Below, piece after piece: positions 1 through 11,725 of a stretch of DNA of 64,000 bases (positions are counted from its first letter, which is position 1; each line of letters starts with the position of its first letter). The stretch spans positions 4,216,001 to 4,280,000 of the forward strand of contig NZ_CP067099.1 in assembly GCF_016618195.1 (NCBI RefSeq), written 5' to 3'. Under the pieces are notes generated by a model that was given only the letters and a program-made list of their open reading frames with translations, had not been told where the DNA came from and did not search any database. Made by a program: the position numbers and the translations under genes. Source of the DNA: Providencia manganoxydans (GTDB taxonomy: Bacteria > Pseudomonadota > Gammaproteobacteria > Enterobacterales > Enterobacteriaceae).

Positions 1-686
1 TTGCCCTTGCCGTCTACCTCACCGCAGGGATTTCGGGCGCTCACCTAAACCCTGCTGTCACTATTGCACTATGGCTATTCGCAAGTTTTGAAAGACATAA
101 AGTTACCCCTTACATTGTTGCACAAATGTTAGGAGGCTTCTTCGCTGCTGCTTTAGTTTACTTTATGTATTCACCTGTCTTTGTTGATTATGACCAAGTG
201 CATCACATTATCCGAGGTACACAAGAAAGCTTGTTTACTGCGGGGGTGTTCTCAACTTATCCAGCTCCACAGCTGACTGAACTACATGCCTTCTTTATTG
301 AAGTTGTGATTGCAGCCATCCTGCTATGTCTGATTCTAGCATTAACCGATGATGGTAACGGTATCCCTAGAGGGCCTTTAGCACCGCTACTGATCGGTAT
401 TTTAATTGCAGTCATTGGTGGTTCATTCGGCCCGTTGACAGGCTTCGCACTAAACCCTGCCCGTGACTTTGGACCAAAAGTCGTGGCATATTTGGCTGGC
501 TGGGGTGATATCGCATTAACTGGCGGCCGTGAAATTCCTTATTTCTTAGTACCACTCATTGCACCTATTGTAGGTGGATTAATTGGTGCATTTGCATATC
601 GCACACTGATCTCTCGTCATTTACCAAGCTTCGTCCATACGAAAAAAGATGAAAAATCAGTAAAAACATCTAGTAAAAACGCTTAA
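1..686 (+). CDS. glpF: Glycerol uptake facilitator GlpF (5' end cut off by window)
   Basis: Aquaglyceroporin of the inner membrane that lets glycerol diffuse in for GlpK to phosphorylate. The reading frame is open from position 3 and runs to the TAA at 684-686, giving 227 visible residues. Both aquaporin half-helix motifs are visible: GAHLNPAVT near the start and GFALNPARDFGPK in the second half. The D after NPAR is typical of glycerol-conducting rather than water-only members. Hydrophobic segments alternate throughout and the tail is lysine-rich. The start codon lies outside the window, with only the first few dozen residues missing. glpK follows 24 bp downstream, the usual glpFK operon. Confidence 0.96.
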   Translation, partial: ALAVYLTAGISGAHLNPAVTIALWLFASFERHKVTPYIVAQMLGGFFAAALVYFMYSPVFVDYDQVHHIIRGTQESLFTAGVFSTYPAPQLTELHAFFIEVVIAAILLCLILALTDDGNGIPRGPLAPLLIGILIAVIGGSFGPLTGFALNPARDFGPKVVAYLAGWGDIALTGGREIPYFLVPLIAPIVGGLIGAFAYRTLISRHLPSFVHTKKDEKSVKTSSKNA

Positions 687-707
687 TCATTACCGGAACA
701 GGTTTAA

Positions 708-2237
<1,530 letters not shown>

Positions 2238-2267
2238 TACAGCTTTAATCCATTTTTTCTAACCAAT

Positions 2268-2293
2268 CAAGCAACACTTCGGTGTTGCTTTTT
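2268..2293 (+). terminator. Rho-independent terminator of glpFK
   Basis: AAGCAACAC and GTGTTGCTT form a GC-containing stem around a short loop, followed immediately by a run of Ts. It sits about 30 bp after the glpK stop and closes the glpFK transcript. Confidence 0.85.
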
Positions 2294-2433
2294 TGTTCAT
2301 TACACCCTATAAATCAAATAATTAGCTTATTAGTGTATTAATAATAAATTAGACGCCGCTGCCTCATTATTGAAAAATAAATAGCGAATTTAAATAAAAT
2401 TAAGCCTATTTTTCACTAAAATGGAGACCAGCT

Positions 2434-5400
2434 ATGGATAACCCAAACGAGGAACAATTTTTGTATCAACAGGCCAGCAAAGGCCACCTTACATTTGGCT
2501 ATTATCATTCACAAGGCCGAATCGCCATCATTGATAAAAGCTCACCATTATTTGATGCCCTTCAGAACTCGCCAGATCACACCATAGATGGAAATGCGAT
2601 TTTCTTAATCATGAATTGGTTAAATGGTCAGCAATATCAAGCTGAGAGTAATAAACTCTTGAGTGCTGTCAGTCCGGAGCTATTTGCTGGAAATACCTTA
2701 CACCCCAAACAAAATCTCTATATTGATAGCTTTGATTCGCCTTATCTATGGAATAAAGGTGAAACTCGCGCCGCTGAACAGCTTGCCGACGCGTTGTTAC
2801 CCAATGGTCAGTGGCATCGCAGCTACAGTACCTTAGTGCTTTCATCCAACGCCAATGATCAACAAATCCAGTTAGCTCGCCATATGATGTCTGTGACAGG
2901 TAAAGGGTTACTCATTATTAAAGAGAAGAACACTTCTCCTGCGGTTAGGAAGCTCATTAATGATATTACACCTTCGCAATATCAGAGAAAGTCATCGCGC
3001 CACAGCACTACTGCCTTAGAACAACCGACTAAATCAGGTATTGCCGTTTATGCCTATAGACATAAACACCCACCAGAGGAGCTGCAATCAGCATTGCTAG
3101 CAACACTTCCTCATTTACAAGGATCACAGCATCATTTACCCAGCCAACCCACAGAAACGGTCTGGGTTTATGATATGAAAGTGGCAATTCCACAAACGGG
3201 GAAGTTTACCTTTGCTCTTGATATATCCAACATACAGGATAATGTGCAGTTTAAAGTTGGAAACTATAAAGTCACCGTTAAGCAAGGTGATCCAACAGCA
3301 ACAATTAGTTTGGATAATTTAAAACAGGGTGAAAGCTGCTCTGTACGTATTACGACAACAACGAATGGGACTCCACCAAAATTTCGATTGGGCTGGGCAC
3401 TACCTGACACTAAACAGTTATCATTGATCCCCCAGCAAGCTTTTTCATATCCCTTGATACCTCAGCCATTAAAACCCAAGAAAGAGATTCTTTCGGTTGA
3501 ATGGATGCCTTTCGCTGATGTGGTTGCAGTTAACCCCTTATCATCGAATTTACATCAAACCATCACGCTGCCGCCAACCGCAATTAACCAATTACAATTG
3601 ACCGCTCTACACGCTAAAGCCGCACAATACTTTTCAATTGAAATTAAGGATAAGCAGCGAGACATTGTTTTAAAACTCGATGATATAAGCCTTTCATCGC
3701 ATTTAACATGGGAAACGCTCAGTAAAGAAATTGAAGAGATTATCAACCAGCAACTCGCCCCATTAGCTCAAGCAATTACTATTAGCTATCATAATAATAA
3801 AATGATAATTAAAGGTGATGGTTTAATTTTTACGCAGTTTCAGTTAAAAAAGCGCCAACAAATCAGTTATGTTGAGTTATTAAAACATGTCGATACTCAA
3901 CGGCAACACCAAACTGTACATCAAATTCATTTTACACCAGAACAACTTAACCACCTGACACATTTGACTTTTTTGTTAACTTCCCCCAATGGCCATCATA
4001 TCGATATACAACGAGTAGCATTCAAAGCACCTACCACACAATTTGCATCACCAAATGAATTCGCCGACTATTTGCAACATGCATTACATTATTATAGCGA
4101 AGATAATTCACTACAAGTGAGTTGGAATAAAGCAAACAATGCTCTCGTGATTACCGACCCACAAAATCGGCAACTTGAAAAACTGAGCTTCGGATACCAA
4201 GAACAAATTTTGCCCTTTATTATTGCCGAAAATCTAACAGAAACCCCAAACCAACTCACTGTTGGTGCGGTTACAGGCACCTTACCTCGACACCCTGATA
4301 TTCAATATTATCAATTAATTGAAGATACTAATTCGGGGAAAGTGACTCTAAATCGCTATACAGGTGAATGGCAATACCAACCCAATGTTCATACTCCATT
4401 TTCTGGCTTTGAACAGTTTGATTTTGTGGCCGTGATGCGCGATGGCAGCCAATCAGCGCCAATGTCGGTGCAACTACAAACGGATAACGCACCTATAGTC
4501 TCAATACCGGGAAAAAGAACTTTTCACATAGCAGATCCGATTTACCAAGAGCCAAAACCTCACTCACATCCACTTCCTGATGACATGTATGTTCATGATA
4601 TTTCACTCACCCAAACCCACCAGCAACACATTGACTCCCCTTATTTAAATTTGGTTGCAGGCCGTTGGGCCTTACTAAAAATCGATATTACCAGCCCAAA
4701 TTCCCTAATCTCACCTAATGTTGAGGCGATTGTTAGCGATAAGCAGGGATATGAATTAGGTCGAGTACGCCTTACTGGACCCAATCGGCTCGCCAAACAG
4801 ATCGATCCGCTACCAGCACAGCCATCAATCGATCATCAAATAGCGGATAAAAATAGTTTCACTGCCCCACTAAAAGGAGAGTGGATAAAACCGGGTATCC
4901 AAATTCAGCTTATGGCAAATAATCGCCCGATCATTACACCTTATACAAACCAAAACGGTTATTTTTCACCACCAGTTCATCCAGCCACTCATCTGGTCGC
5001 TCGAGTTGAAAATAGTAGTCTCTATCAATATGGGCAAGGGCTTTACGCGTATTCACCTCTCAGTTGGGGAACAGAGGCCGCAGCTAAACTGCCAGTTTCA
5101 CAATTCACTTTATACAACAGCCCATCAGAAACGCGAGCACCGGCGCTTTTTTATTATAACAATCCTAACTTTACCAACTCAGTGCTCACCATGCCCCAAT
5201 ACGACAAAAACCCTCTTCTCCATGACTTTTCCGATATGTCAGTTGCATGGGCTTATTTACAAGGAGAGATGATCAGGCAAGCCAATAAACAAGATAATCT
5301 CCTCACTTATATGGCAATTAATCCTTCAATTCATGGATCGATACTGGGTATGGCCTCACCATTTTTTGGTGGGGGAATGGCGCAATCAGATATCTTATGG

Positions 5401-6843
5401 CATGAATGGGGGCACAGCTTAGGTTTAAGACATACAACAGACGAAAACTACCCATTTTCGCCAAACAGTAATGGATTTGAAATCGCTTATGACCAGTCAC
5501 AACAACGTTATGTCACTTATAAATATACTGATCCATACAATGGTAGTGTACAAGAAATATATCCAGCGATGTACCCGATAGCAGCAGGAGAAAACAAAGC
5601 TGAATATGATGCTTTTACTCCTCACTCTTCTTACTACAATAATAAAATTCAAGAAATTTTGTCTTATACACCAACCACTGAACAGTTATCCAACGATGTT
5701 CCGGTTTACAGGGTCAGTGGCTCAATCATCCCGCTCGCTAACGGCAAAAATCACCCTTATAGCTATCTTTCGCTCAAACGTACCCTCGGTGCTTTACCTG
5801 CAAACACACACAATAAAACATCTTCCTATTCATTACAGATAACTTACGCCACCGCATATGGGTTAATCACTGATACACGCCATATTGAAGATCAGAAATT
5901 AATTAGCTTTGAAACGCCTGAACTCCTAAGCCTAAACATCCCAGATAAAGGCGAATTAGTTAAACTTCAATTAATTGAAACGAATAACCAAAAAACTGTT
6001 TACACCTATATCAATCCAGATTCTTTGGCAAATCGACTGTTCAGCCTATGGGATGGAAAATCGCCTTTGGAAAGAGTAGTACTTGATCATTATTGGCAAG
6101 GTAGCCAATTGTTTTGGTCATCCAATCAACCTCATTTACTTGATGCATTGACAGAACAAATAAATACTCAAGCGCTCACGAAAGACAGCGTACTTTGTGC
6201 TATGTGGATAAAAGGTGGGCGGTTACAAAAGCAATACTTTTCATTAAATGACCCTTGGGGTAATAAACCCGCCATTAATGCCATACACGCCTATACACCT
6301 ATCAATCACCTAAAGCAGATACCACATCAATATAGTACTCCATTAGCCTATAATGTTGAGTCTCATGTTCCTCTGTTTTCAGATAGTTACGTTAACCAAG
6401 TTATCGATATCTCAATAATGCAATTACCAAAAGAACAAAACAGTTATTGGCTGACATTATTAGTAGAAGAAGAGTCTGGTACGGTCAAAGAACAGATCCC
6501 TTTAGAATGCTGGCAAATCACTCGCCAAGGAGAACAGTTATCGATTATAGGCGCAATTGATAGTACGCCAAACTTGAAGCTCAAAGGCCTCAAAATTTAT
6601 ATCGATAATCACCTACAAGATAGCATCCCAGCCAGCACGGTGACACTCACACAACATGCTTCGGCGGCAATGGTCGATCATCGTCAATTTATCGACGATA
6701 ACCACCCTATTCTTTTTCATCCAATAGAGCAAAGACCTGAATTAATCGCTTCAATGGGAGCAACAGAAAACTACGTTACAACACGTAGTCAAAGAAACTT
6801 ATATACCGCACCACACCCTGTTTCAGCGCCGTTAACGCGATAA
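2434..6843 (+). CDS. Large M66-like (StcE/TagA-type) zinc metalloprotease
   Basis: Predicted 1469-residue zinc metallopeptidase. The motif HEWGHSLGLRH at residues 990-1000 fits HExxHxxGxxH: three zinc-binding His and the catalytic Glu at 991. The stretch from about residue 735 (LVAGRWALLKIDI) through the motif resembles the M66 module of StcE/TagA, proteases of mucins and other O-glycosylated host proteins. The N-terminal third resembles the helical and alpha/beta domains preceding IMPa/M60-type proteases. Residues about 605-685 look like a cadherin/VCBS-like beta domain (TGTLP, then YQPN and a phenylalanine-rich strand). No N-terminal signal peptide or lipobox is visible, odd for this family. 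The start is supported by GGAGA about 7 bases upstream of the ATG. It lies alone between glpK and emrD, in neither operon, so it is probably accessory. Family call is good; substrate and secretion route are unknown. Confidence 0.8.
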   Translation: MDNPNEEQFLYQQASKGHLTFGYYHSQGRIAIIDKSSPLFDALQNSPDHTIDGNAIFLIMNWLNGQQYQAESNKLLSAVSPELFAGNTLHPKQNLYIDSFDSPYLWNKGETRAAEQLADALLPNGQWHRSYSTLVLSSNANDQQIQLARHMMSVTGKGLLIIKEKNTSPAVRKLINDITPSQYQRKSSRHSTTALEQPTKSGIAVYAYRHKHPPEELQSALLATLPHLQGSQHHLPSQPTETVWVYDMKVAIPQTGKFTFALDISNIQDNVQFKVGNYKVTVKQGDPTATISLDNLKQGESCSVRITTTTNGTPPKFRLGWALPDTKQLSLIPQQAFSYPLIPQPLKPKKEILSVEWMPFADVVAVNPLSSNLHQTITLPPTAINQLQLTALHAKAAQYFSIEIKDKQRDIVLKLDDISLSSHLTWETLSKEIEEIINQQLAPLAQAITISYHNNKMIIKGDGLIFTQFQLKKRQQISYVELLKHVDTQRQHQTVHQIHFTPEQLNHLTHLTFLLTSPNGHHIDIQRVAFKAPTTQFASPNEFADYLQHALHYYSEDNSLQVSWNKANNALVITDPQNRQLEKLSFGYQEQILPFIIAENLTETPNQLTVGAVTGTLPRHPDIQYYQLIEDTNSGKVTLNRYTGEWQYQPNVHTPFSGFEQFDFVAVMRDGSQSAPMSVQLQTDNAPIVSIPGKRTFHIADPIYQEPKPHSHPLPDDMYVHDISLTQTHQQHIDSPYLNLVAGRWALLKIDITSPNSLISPNVEAIVSDKQGYELGRVRLTGPNRLAKQIDPLPAQPSIDHQIADKNSFTAPLKGEWIKPGIQIQLMANNRPIITPYTNQNGYFSPPVHPATHLVARVENSSLYQYGQGLYAYSPLSWGTEAAAKLPVSQFTLYNSPSETRAPALFYYNNPNFTNSVLTMPQYDKNPLLHDFSDMSVAWAYLQGEMIRQANKQDNLLTYMAINPSIHGSILGMASPFFGGGMAQSDILWHEWGHSLGLRHTTDENYPFSPNSNGFEIAYDQSQQRYVTYKYTDPYNGSVQEIYPAMYPIAAGENKAEYDAFTPHSSYYNNKIQEILSYTPTTEQLSNDVPVYRVSGSIIPLANGKNHPYSYLSLKRTLGALPANTHNKTSSYSLQITYATAYGLITDTRHIEDQKLISFETPELLSLNIPDKGELVKLQLIETNNQKTVYTYINPDSLANRLFSLWDGKSPLERVVLDHYWQGSQLFWSSNQPHLLDALTEQINTQALTKDSVLCAMWIKGGRLQKQYFSLNDPWGNKPAINAIHAYTPINHLKQIPHQYSTPLAYNVESHVPLFSDSYVNQVIDISIMQLPKEQNSYWLTLLVEEESGTVKEQIPLECWQITRQGEQLSIIGAIDSTPNLKLKGLKIYIDNHLQDSIPASTVTLTQHASAAMVDHRQFIDDNHPILFHPIEQRPELIASMGATENYVTTRSQRNLYTAPHPVSAPLTR

Positions 6844-6846
6844 CTA

Positions 6847-6877
6847 AATAGGCGGTATACTTTCTATGCCGCCTATT
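6847..6877. terminator. Hairpin between convergent genes
   Basis: AATAGGCGG pairs with CCGCCTATT (9 bp, extendable inwards through TATA/TATG) between the stop of the metalloprotease and the stop of emrD. Position and symmetry suggest a bidirectional terminator, though neither side has a long T run. Confidence 0.6.
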
Positions 6878-6882
6878 CTAAA

Positions 6883-8067
6883 TTATACCGTGTGTTCTGT
6901 TCTATCCATACGGTGGGCGATTGGCAGCCAACATAGCAGGACTAACAGTGACATCAAGAACATCAATAACCCTAAACTAAACTGGCCATTTTGTGGTAAC
7001 AATGCGGAAACCCATGTTGCCACCCCCGAGCCAACATTTTGCATACCACCGACTAATGCCCCTGCAGCACCTGCTAAATAAGGGAAAGGTTCCATTGCCC
7101 CTGTTGTCGCTAAAGGAAACAACATACCCGCACCAAAGAAAAAGACCGATGCAGGAACGAGCAAAGTCCAAATATTCATAACGCCAAACCATCCAGGGAT
7201 CCACATCATCAAACCTGCAATCAAGCAGCAGATCACGGATTGCCACATCAAGGTATAAAAGCTTTTCCCATCGCGCCCTGCAAACCATGCGCCAAAAAAG
7301 GCGGCTGGGATAGGGATAATAAATAAAATACTGACGGTAATACTATTAAGGCCTAACACTCCCCCCATCAATACGCCGCTACTTGATTCAAAAACCGCAA
7401 TACCGGCTAGTGCACCAATCAACATCACCAAATAAGAAACAAAAGAGCCACTGGATAATAATTGGCGGAATGACGCGAGCATTTTGTGTTTTTCAGGTGA
7501 AACAGGCCGAGTTTCAGGTAACCAGCGATACATACTTAAAAGGACAAAAGCACCTAAGACAAACAAAAAGATATAACATGCATGCCAGCCCCAAAAATGG
7601 GCTAATAAGCCGCCGAACATGGGTGCCAATAGCGGGCTAACAAGTACCCCCATATTTAAAAGGCTGTTCGCATAGCGAAGTGATGTCCCTTTATAGAGGT
7701 CACGAGGCATAGTACGCACCATTACCCCTGCAACACCAGTCCCTAAGCCCTGTAAACCACTTGCTAATACAAGAACATCCAATGTTGGCGCAAAAATTGC
7801 CAACGTCGTCGATAGCAAAAAAATCACCATACCTGCGAGGATCACCGGACGGCGACCAATCTGATCAGACAGAGGTCCATAAACCAGTTGAGAAAAACCG
7901 TAAGTAAACAGATATGCCGCCATGACTCGTTGCACCGAACCAGATGGCTCACTAAAGTAAACCGCCATATCAGCAATAACAGGGACATACACTGTTTGCG
8001 TCATCTGACCAACTGCCGCTAAGGCAATCAGCAGGATCAATAAATTGAAGTTTTCTATTTTTCTCAT
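6883..8067 (-). CDS. emrD: Multidrug efflux MFS transporter EmrD
   Basis: Inner-membrane proton-driven drug antiporter of the major facilitator superfamily. The chosen start gives 394 residues, the length of E. coli EmrD. Close matches run through the whole protein: VGQMTQTVYVPVIADMA in the first helix region, the loop 2-3 motif GPLSDQIGRRPV, PRDLY and SVICCLIAGLMMWIPGWFGVMN. Twelve hydrophobic helices are expected. The frame is open 22 codons further upstream, but the ATG at 8065-8067 matches the family start and has a GAGA-like ribosome site just before it. The gene is monocistronic and convergent with the metalloprotease gene. Confidence 0.95.
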   Translation of the reverse strand: MRKIENFNLLILLIALAAVGQMTQTVYVPVIADMAVYFSEPSGSVQRVMAAYLFTYGFSQLVYGPLSDQIGRRPVILAGMVIFLLSTTLAIFAPTLDVLVLASGLQGLGTGVAGVMVRTMPRDLYKGTSLRYANSLLNMGVLVSPLLAPMFGGLLAHFWGWHACYIFLFVLGAFVLLSMYRWLPETRPVSPEKHKMLASFRQLLSSGSFVSYLVMLIGALAGIAVFESSSGVLMGGVLGLNSITVSILFIIPIPAAFFGAWFAGRDGKSFYTLMWQSVICCLIAGLMMWIPGWFGVMNIWTLLVPASVFFFGAGMLFPLATTGAMEPFPYLAGAAGALVGGMQNVGSGVATWVSALLPQNGQFSLGLLMFLMSLLVLLCWLPIAHRMDRTEHTV

Positions 8068-8595
8068 TTTATTCTCAAACAAATTTGCCAACCTGAATAC
8101 ACACCAAGCCCGCCTATTTAATAGCAATGGCATGACGATTTAATTTCAGGGCATTATCACAAATAGTTATTGCTTGTTTTTTCTCGATAAAACTACAAAA
8201 CGCACATGTTCTGTGAGAGCGTGACTAAGATAACAAAATTAAATATTTTTTCGAGGTAGGACAGCATTTTAATTAATAAGCTAACGTCAGCGATATTCGC
8301 CAGATATGGCAACAAAACTGTACATTAACTTCAGTTAACATCTATTTTAATAGCATAATTAACTGCGCTTTAAATGATTCCATACACAATAACATGACTA
8401 TTCAGTGAGATTATAAGATTTGCAAAAGTATCTGATGCGCTGAACCAATGAATGCGGCTACACAGCTTAATAGAAGCACTGAGAATCAAAGCATGACAGG
8501 TCAGAGACACATTATCGATAAACGTAAATCTCAAACTCACTTAGTATGAACCCCTGATGTACAACAAGGCTAGAAAAGTTCAGAGGTGAAAATTT
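8068..8595. other. Divergent intergenic region emrD / fpr
   Basis: About 530 AT-rich bases between two divergently transcribed genes. It must hold both promoters. I see no convincing coding frame, repeat or terminator. The fpr ribosome site (AGAGGTG) lies at the right edge. I could not identify a SoxS/MarA box with confidence. Confidence 0.5.
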
Positions 8596-9342
8596 ATGGC
8601 AAATTGGGTGACTGGAACCGTTATAGAAGCAAAATTTTGGACAGATTCTTTGTTCAGCCTCATCATCAATGCCCCCATTAAACCTTTTATCGCCGGACAA
8701 TTTGCGAAACTTGCTTTAGAAATTGAAGGTGAACGTGTACAACGCGCTTACTCTTATGTTAATGCGCCGAGTGATAATCGCCTTGAGTTTTATTTTGTCG
8801 TTGTTCCAAACGGTAAACTTAGCCCTAAACTCGCTCAACTGCGCCGTGGAGATACTCTACAAGTAACCGATGAAGCATCTGGTTTTTTTGTACTCGATGA
8901 AATTCCTGACTGCAAACATCTGTGGATGTTATCAACAGGTACCGCTATCGGGCCATTCCTATCTATCCTACAAGAAGGTAAAGGGCTTGAACGCTTTGAG
9001 AAGATCGTGTTATTGCATGCTGTTCGTTATCAAAAGGATCTGAGTTATTTGCCACTAATGGAGCAATTAGCTAAGCGCTACCCAGAAAAATTACGTTTAA
9101 TCACCGTGGTTAGCCGTGAGCAATGTGCCGATTCTTTGCATGGTCGAGTACCTGCATTAATAGAAAATCAAGCACTGGAACACGCCGCAGGCATTTCATT
9201 AGATGCTGAAAATAGTCATATCATGCTATGTGGCAACCCTGAAATGGTCAGAGATACCCGCGATCTACTGATAAAAACACGCTCCATGAGCAAACATCTG
9301 CGTCGCAAGCCTGGCCACATCAGCAGTGAGCAGTATTGGTAA
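8596..9342 (+). CDS. fpr: Ferredoxin/flavodoxin-NADP+ reductase Fpr
   Basis: FAD enzyme that moves electrons between NADPH and flavodoxin or ferredoxin, supporting radical enzymes and redox stress repair. At 248 residues it equals the E. coli length. The FAD-binding signature RAYSYVNAP (about residues 50-58), the NADP-binding STGTAIGPFLSIL, the segment MLCGNPEMV and the C-terminal aromatic end HISSEQYW are all present. The start has AGAGGTG about 8 bases upstream. In E. coli fpr neighbours glpX and yiiR; here yiiR is retained, converging from the other strand 33 bases downstream. Confidence 0.97.
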   Translation: MANWVTGTVIEAKFWTDSLFSLIINAPIKPFIAGQFAKLALEIEGERVQRAYSYVNAPSDNRLEFYFVVVPNGKLSPKLAQLRRGDTLQVTDEASGFFVLDEIPDCKHLWMLSTGTAIGPFLSILQEGKGLERFEKIVLLHAVRYQKDLSYLPLMEQLAKRYPEKLRLITVVSREQCADSLHGRVPALIENQALEHAAGISLDAENSHIMLCGNPEMVRDTRDLLIKTRSMSKHLRRKPGHISSEQYW

Positions 9343-9353
9343 TACGCGCTTTT

Positions 9354-9377
9354 GATCCCCATCGTTGAATGGGGGTC
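9354..9377. terminator. Possible shared terminator between fpr and yiiR
   Basis: GATCCCCAT pairs with ATGGGGGTC (9 bp with one G-T pair) around a 6-base loop. It overlaps the yiiR stop codon and lacks a clear T run on either strand, so function as a terminator is only likely. Confidence 0.35.
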
Positions 9378-9798
9378 AAGAAAGGCGATCTACCGCTTGC
9401 GTTTTCTCACCATATTTATTTTCAGAATCCATCCCTACAAACACACCGCAATCTAATAACATAATCATTGCAATTAATAGCGGTAGAAAACGACCAATTC
9501 CCCATTGCCAGAACGGTGCCATATGGCTGACGTCCATGGAGAATAAAGCAAATGCAAGGATCACTAATGCAAACCATCCACCAGGTTTTCCTCTATCATG
9601 CAGTCGTTTAGTAAATATTGCCGCTAAAGGATATAACAATAAAATAAATAATATGGCCACAACACTTTCAGGTAATGAAAATGCATTCTGAAATAGCACT
9701 ATCACGGTCATCAAAATAAAACATGAGGCGATGCCGGCCCAAAATGGCCGGCGGCCGATTCGGCCTTTGAAGGAAAAAGCCCATTGTTGTAATGTCAT
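9376..9798 (-). CDS. yiiR: DUF805 inner-membrane protein (YiiR)
   Basis: Small inner-membrane protein of unknown role. The N-terminal FKGRIGRRPFWAGI is the standard opening of the DUF805 family, and HDRGKPGGW in the middle is its second conserved loop. About four hydrophobic helices are visible in 140 residues. Synteny with fpr on one side and yiiQ-tpiA on the other matches E. coli yiiR. The function of the family is not established. Confidence 0.9.
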   Translation of the reverse strand: MTLQQWAFSFKGRIGRRPFWAGIASCFILMTVIVLFQNAFSLPESVVAILFILLLYPLAAIFTKRLHDRGKPGGWFALVILAFALFSMDVSHMAPFWQWGIGRFLPLLIAMIMLLDCGVFVGMDSENKYGEKTQAVDRLS

Positions 9799-10062
9799 TA
9801 CATCCGTTCCTGATATACTTGTGATACTTAAAGGTACAGCGTATTTGCTTTCGGTACTTATTATATTTCCAGATGTAAGGTGGTTGATGCCCCTCAGCTA
9901 GTCGAACCACATAGTTGATTTGGGCTCTCTGACTATCTTAGTTTATCGCCTACTTACATCCCGAATTATTGAGAGTATCTATTTATTGCTAACGACCAAT
10001 TAATTTGTCGCTAACTGCACCTCAAAGTATTTTGAAAACCATAGAATGAGTGGCAAAAACCA

Positions 10063-10677
10063 ATGAAACAACACGCACTCCATCCAATTTACGTCATCAT
10101 AACCGTTTTTGTGCTCGGTTTGCCACAAATGGTATTCGCACAAAAAGTACCGACGCTACCTGATACCAATTTTGAAGTGGCGTATCTCGCGCCTGATGCT
10201 CCTTCATTTGACTTGACTATCCCACAGTTACGAAACCAGTTTAATCAAGCAAATCCGACCTTACCACTTCATGAATACAAGGTGCTCGCAAGCCAAGATA
10301 TTTCTGCACCTTATATTCGCGCAGCCTCCTCGATTAATCCCTATATCTACTCCTCAGCAGTACTTGAGCGGGGCAGTGAGAAAATTAAAAGTTTGCAACT
10401 CACCTTACTCCCCGCAGATGATACTAAACGTGCACAGGCTAATAGAGCATTAATCGAGCAATATATTATTGCCTTAATCCAACAGTTCGATCCGCAAGTT
10501 TCTCCTGATAAAGCCCCTGAGCTCACAGAAGCACTGAATAAATTTATGGCAGATAAAAACCCAACACGTGCAGAAGAAGCTCGCTTAGGCGCTCTTCGCT
10601 ATGTTTTAGTAAAAAGTGATAATAATGTGCTTACTTTTGCTGTTGAACCGATTAAGCTAGAAGTAGAGACACCTTAA
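10063..10677 (+). CDS. yiiQ: Periplasmic DUF1454 protein YiiQ
   Basis: Exported protein of unknown function, 204 residues. The N-terminus has a short basic region, a hydrophobic stretch and a cleavage site near VFAQ, a normal Sec signal peptide of about 26 residues. The mature part contains FEVAYLAPDAPSFDL and LTLLPADDTKRAQANRALIEQYI, typical of DUF1454. It lies directly upstream of tpiA on the same strand, as in E. coli, with 162 bases between. Confidence 0.9.
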   Translation: MKQHALHPIYVIITVFVLGLPQMVFAQKVPTLPDTNFEVAYLAPDAPSFDLTIPQLRNQFNQANPTLPLHEYKVLASQDISAPYIRAASSINPYIYSSAVLERGSEKIKSLQLTLLPADDTKRAQANRALIEQYIIALIQQFDPQVSPDKAPELTEALNKFMADKNPTRAEEARLGALRYVLVKSDNNVLTFAVEPIKLEVETP

Positions 10678-10839
10678 GCTGATGTAGATCACAGCAATTA
10701 TCATCGACGTGATAAAAAGCAAAGCTATAGTTAGGCATTATCTCTATAATATCTAACAAATGCTGATTTTCTCGCTGCATCAAGATGATGCAATGAGCCA
10801 CTTATTGATAAATCAAACTCTCTGGTTGGAGGAATTAAC

Positions 10840-11610
10840 ATGCGACATCCATTGGTTATGGGTAACTGGAAACTTAACGGCAGTACCCATATGGTTAATG
10901 ACCTGATTGCAGGCCTGCGTAATGAACTTAGCAGCGTTGATGGCTGTGATGTTGCCATCGCACCACCAGCAATCTACCTAAGCCAAGCAAAACATGCTAT
11001 TGCGGGCAGCCGAATTGCTTTAGGCGCACAAAATGTTGATGTAAACCTTTCTGGTGCATTTACAGGCGAAACATCTGCTGAAATGCTCAAAGATATTGGT
11101 GCAAAATACATCATCATTGGTCACTCAGAGCGTCGTACCTATCACCATGAGAGTGATGAATTTATTGCGAAAAAATTTGCCGTATTAAAAGAGCAAGGGC
11201 TGATCCCAGTACTTTGTATCGGTGAAACTGAAGCAGAAAATGAAGCAGGTAAAACGGAAGAAGTTTGTGCACGCCAAATTGATGCTGTTCTCAATACATT
11301 AGGCGCGCAAGCATTCGAAGGTGCAGTGATTGCTTATGAGCCAATTTGGGCTATTGGTACTGGTAAGTCAGCAACACCAGCACAGGCACAAGCAATCCAT
11401 AAATTCATTCGTGATCACATCGCGAAGAAAGATGCTGCAATCGCGGAGCAAGTCATTATTCAATACGGCGGTTCTGTTAATGCAAGTAATGCAGCTGAAC
11501 TGTTTACTCAGCCAGATATTGATGGTGCCCTTGTTGGTGGCGCATCACTAAAAGCAGATGCATTTGCGGTGATTGTTAAAGCAGCAGCAGAAGCCAAAAA
11601 AGCAAAATAA
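10840..11610 (+). CDS. tpiA: Triosephosphate isomerase TpiA
   Basis: Glycolytic enzyme interconverting dihydroxyacetone phosphate and glyceraldehyde 3-phosphate. The 256-residue TIM barrel has its catalytic residues: Lys11 in GNWKLNG, His95 in IIGHSERR and Glu167 in [11 protein letters not shown]. The phosphate loops GGSVN and ALVGGASLK follow. The ATG is preceded by GGAGG at good spacing. It is followed by a hairpin terminator and an accessory region. Confidence 0.98.
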   Translation: MRHPLVMGNWKLNGSTHMVNDLIAGLRNELSSVDGCDVAIAPPAIYLSQAKHAIAGSRIALGAQNVDVNLSGAFTGETSAEMLKDIGAKYIIIGHSERRTYHHESDEFIAKKFAVLKEQGLIPVLCIGETEAENEAGKTEEVCARQIDAVLNTLGAQAFEGAVIAYEPIWAIGTGKSATPAQAQAIHKFIRDHIAKKDAAIAEQVIIQYGGSVNASNAAELFTQPDIDGALVGGASLKADAFAVIVKAAAEAKKAK

Positions 11611-11690
11611 TTATTTTGCTAAGTGATACTTTGAATAATTCTAAGTGTCGTTAGACAACATCTACGACAACTTAAAATATAATAAGTATG

Positions 11691-11725
11691 TGACCGTCAA
11701 TATTTATTGGCGGTTATCTTATTTA
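11691..11725 (+). terminator. Likely terminator of tpiA
   Basis: TGACCGTCAATA pairs with TATTGGCGGTTA (two G-T pairs) around a very short loop, followed by TCTTATTTAT. It lies 80 bases after the tpiA stop. Confidence 0.5.

Noticed and set aside
9879..9911. GTGGTT/AACCAC hairpin between yiiR and yiiQ
   Set aside because: Short stem with a long loop, no T run and no known site; not distinguishable from chance.
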